Source: Microbacterium sp. CGR2
GTDB taxonomy: Bacteria > Actinomycetota > Actinomycetes > Actinomycetales > Microbacteriaceae
NCBI RefSeq assembly: GCF_003626735.1
Contig: NZ_RBHX01000001.1
Coordinates: forward strand, 124,001 to 188,000
Direction: 5' to 3'
Length of the DNA: 64,000 bases
Made by a program: the position numbers and the translations under genes. Positions 63,478-64,000 of this stretch are shown piece after piece (position 1 is the stretch's first letter; every line of letters starts with the position of its first letter). The notes under the pieces were generated by a model. It saw nothing but the letters and a program-made list of their open reading frames with translations, made no database searches and was not told the origin of the DNA.

Positions 63478-63543
63478 GGATGCCCCTTCGTCACGCGTGC
63501 GGGATCTGCGGTCCGCACGAACGCGTGGGGACCGTGAGCGAGA

Positions 63544-63567
63544 AGGGCCGCCCCGCAGGGCGGCCCT
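63544..63567 (-). terminator. hairpin between binding-protein and permease genes
   Basis: Perfect 10-bp arms (AGGGCCGCCC and its complement) and loop CGCA, 9 bp after the binding-protein stop. The T run on the minus strand is short (CCCTTCTCG). Likely a partial terminator, giving more binding protein than permease. Confidence 0.7.
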
Positions 63568-63576
63568 CCTGCTCGA

Positions 63577-64000
63577 TCAGCTGGCGGGCCAGCCGGTCTC
63601 GATCTGCGTGAGGACCTCATCGGTCGACGTGCCGTTGATCCAGGCGACGATGCCCTTCCAGAACGTGCCAGAGCCGACGGCGCCGGGCATCTGGTCGGAA
63701 CCGTCGAAGCGGAAGGTGACCTCTTCGTCCTGGAGCAGCTTGATGGACTCCTGGAGGATCGGGTTCTCGACGGCTTCGATGTCGATGCCCTTGTTCGCCG
63801 AGGTCACACCACCGAGCGCGAGTCGGCTGTCTGCCCACTCCGGGCTGGAGAGGTACTCCAGCACCTTCTGGGTCGACTCGTCTTCGCTGAACGCGCCGAC
63901 GATCTCGCCGCCACCGGTGATCATCGTCTCGTCTGCGCTCTCACCCGGGGTCATGAAGGCCCACACGTCGCCGTCTTCGGCGACGTTGGTGCCCTCGGGG
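63577..64000 (-). CDS. sugar ABC importer substrate-binding protein, C-terminal part
   Basis: The frame is open to the window edge, so only the last about 141 residues are seen. Segments GGGEIVGAFSED, YLSSPEWADSRLALGG, TFWKGIVAWINGT and the tail LTQIETGWP match family 1 extracellular sugar-binding lipoproteins (the closing YxxxLxxIExxWP type). The GTG at 63966 is an internal codon, not the start. First gene of the importer operon. Confidence 0.9.
   Translation of the reverse strand, partial: PEGTNVAEDGDVWAFMTPGESADETMITGGGEIVGAFSEDESTQKVLEYLSSPEWADSRLALGGVTSANKGIDIEAVENPILQESIKLLQDEEVTFRFDGSDQMPGAVGSGTFWKGIVAWINGTSTDEVLTQIETGWPAS

Overview
The window is a GC-rich actinobacterial chromosome segment, most likely from Microbacterium or a close Microbacteriaceae relative. 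This is inferred from base composition, GTG/TTG starts, LysC with an internal beta-subunit start, PASTA-bearing PonA2, an SRP RNA of the small type, and gene order. The series holB, tmk/topA, Tad pilus genes, acs, RidA, ponA2 and a metallophosphatase follows the order known for Mycobacterium tuberculosis Rv3644c to Rv3683, with the whiB4/arsA pair absent between RidA and ponA2.

Layout. 0-5 kb: the end of a MASE1-PAS-PP2C phosphatase, a PfpI-like protein, and an overlapping pncA/DUF1697/M23 operon. 5-17 kb: tRNA-Thr, a secreted TAP-like hydrolase, holB, tmk, topA and a five-gene Tad pilus locus. 15-30 kb: acs, RidA, ponA2, tRNA-Pro, the lldR-lldD lactate operon with a readable operator-promoter, tdk, mqo, asd and lysC. 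30-41 kb: dnaX-recR-EamA; a GH65 phosphorylase with beta-phosphoglucomutase beside ackA-pta; a lysozyme-like protein, a rhomboid protease and the SRP RNA. 41-46 kb: MoxR-DUF58-transglutaminase, then trhO. 56-64 kb: GNAT, PAP2, an MFS exporter, metB, cbs and part of a sugar ABC importer.

The standout is 46.8-55.6 kb, an eleven-gene minus-strand operon that I read as a daptide-type RiPP cluster. Its order is recognition protein (MpaC-like), class III aminotransferase (MpaD-like), alcohol-dehydrogenase-family enzyme (MpaB-like), three small precursor peptides of 43, 41 and 39 aa, methyltransferase (MpaM-like), M50 protease (MpaP-like), then an ABC ATPase and two permeases. All three precursors share an LEFxELE-type leader motif and a hydrophobic core ending in Thr. 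This fits the known daptide chemistry, in which the C-terminal Thr is oxidatively decarboxylated, transaminated and dimethylated. A good -35/-10 promoter with a palindrome over the start site lies before the first gene.

Nine transcription-unit heads carry a TANNNT hexamer 6-7 nt before the start codon and lack a convincing Shine-Dalgarno sequence, which suggests widespread leaderless transcription. The only gene-free stretch over 300 bp is 14474-14859. No insertion sequence, prophage or CRISPR array was seen.
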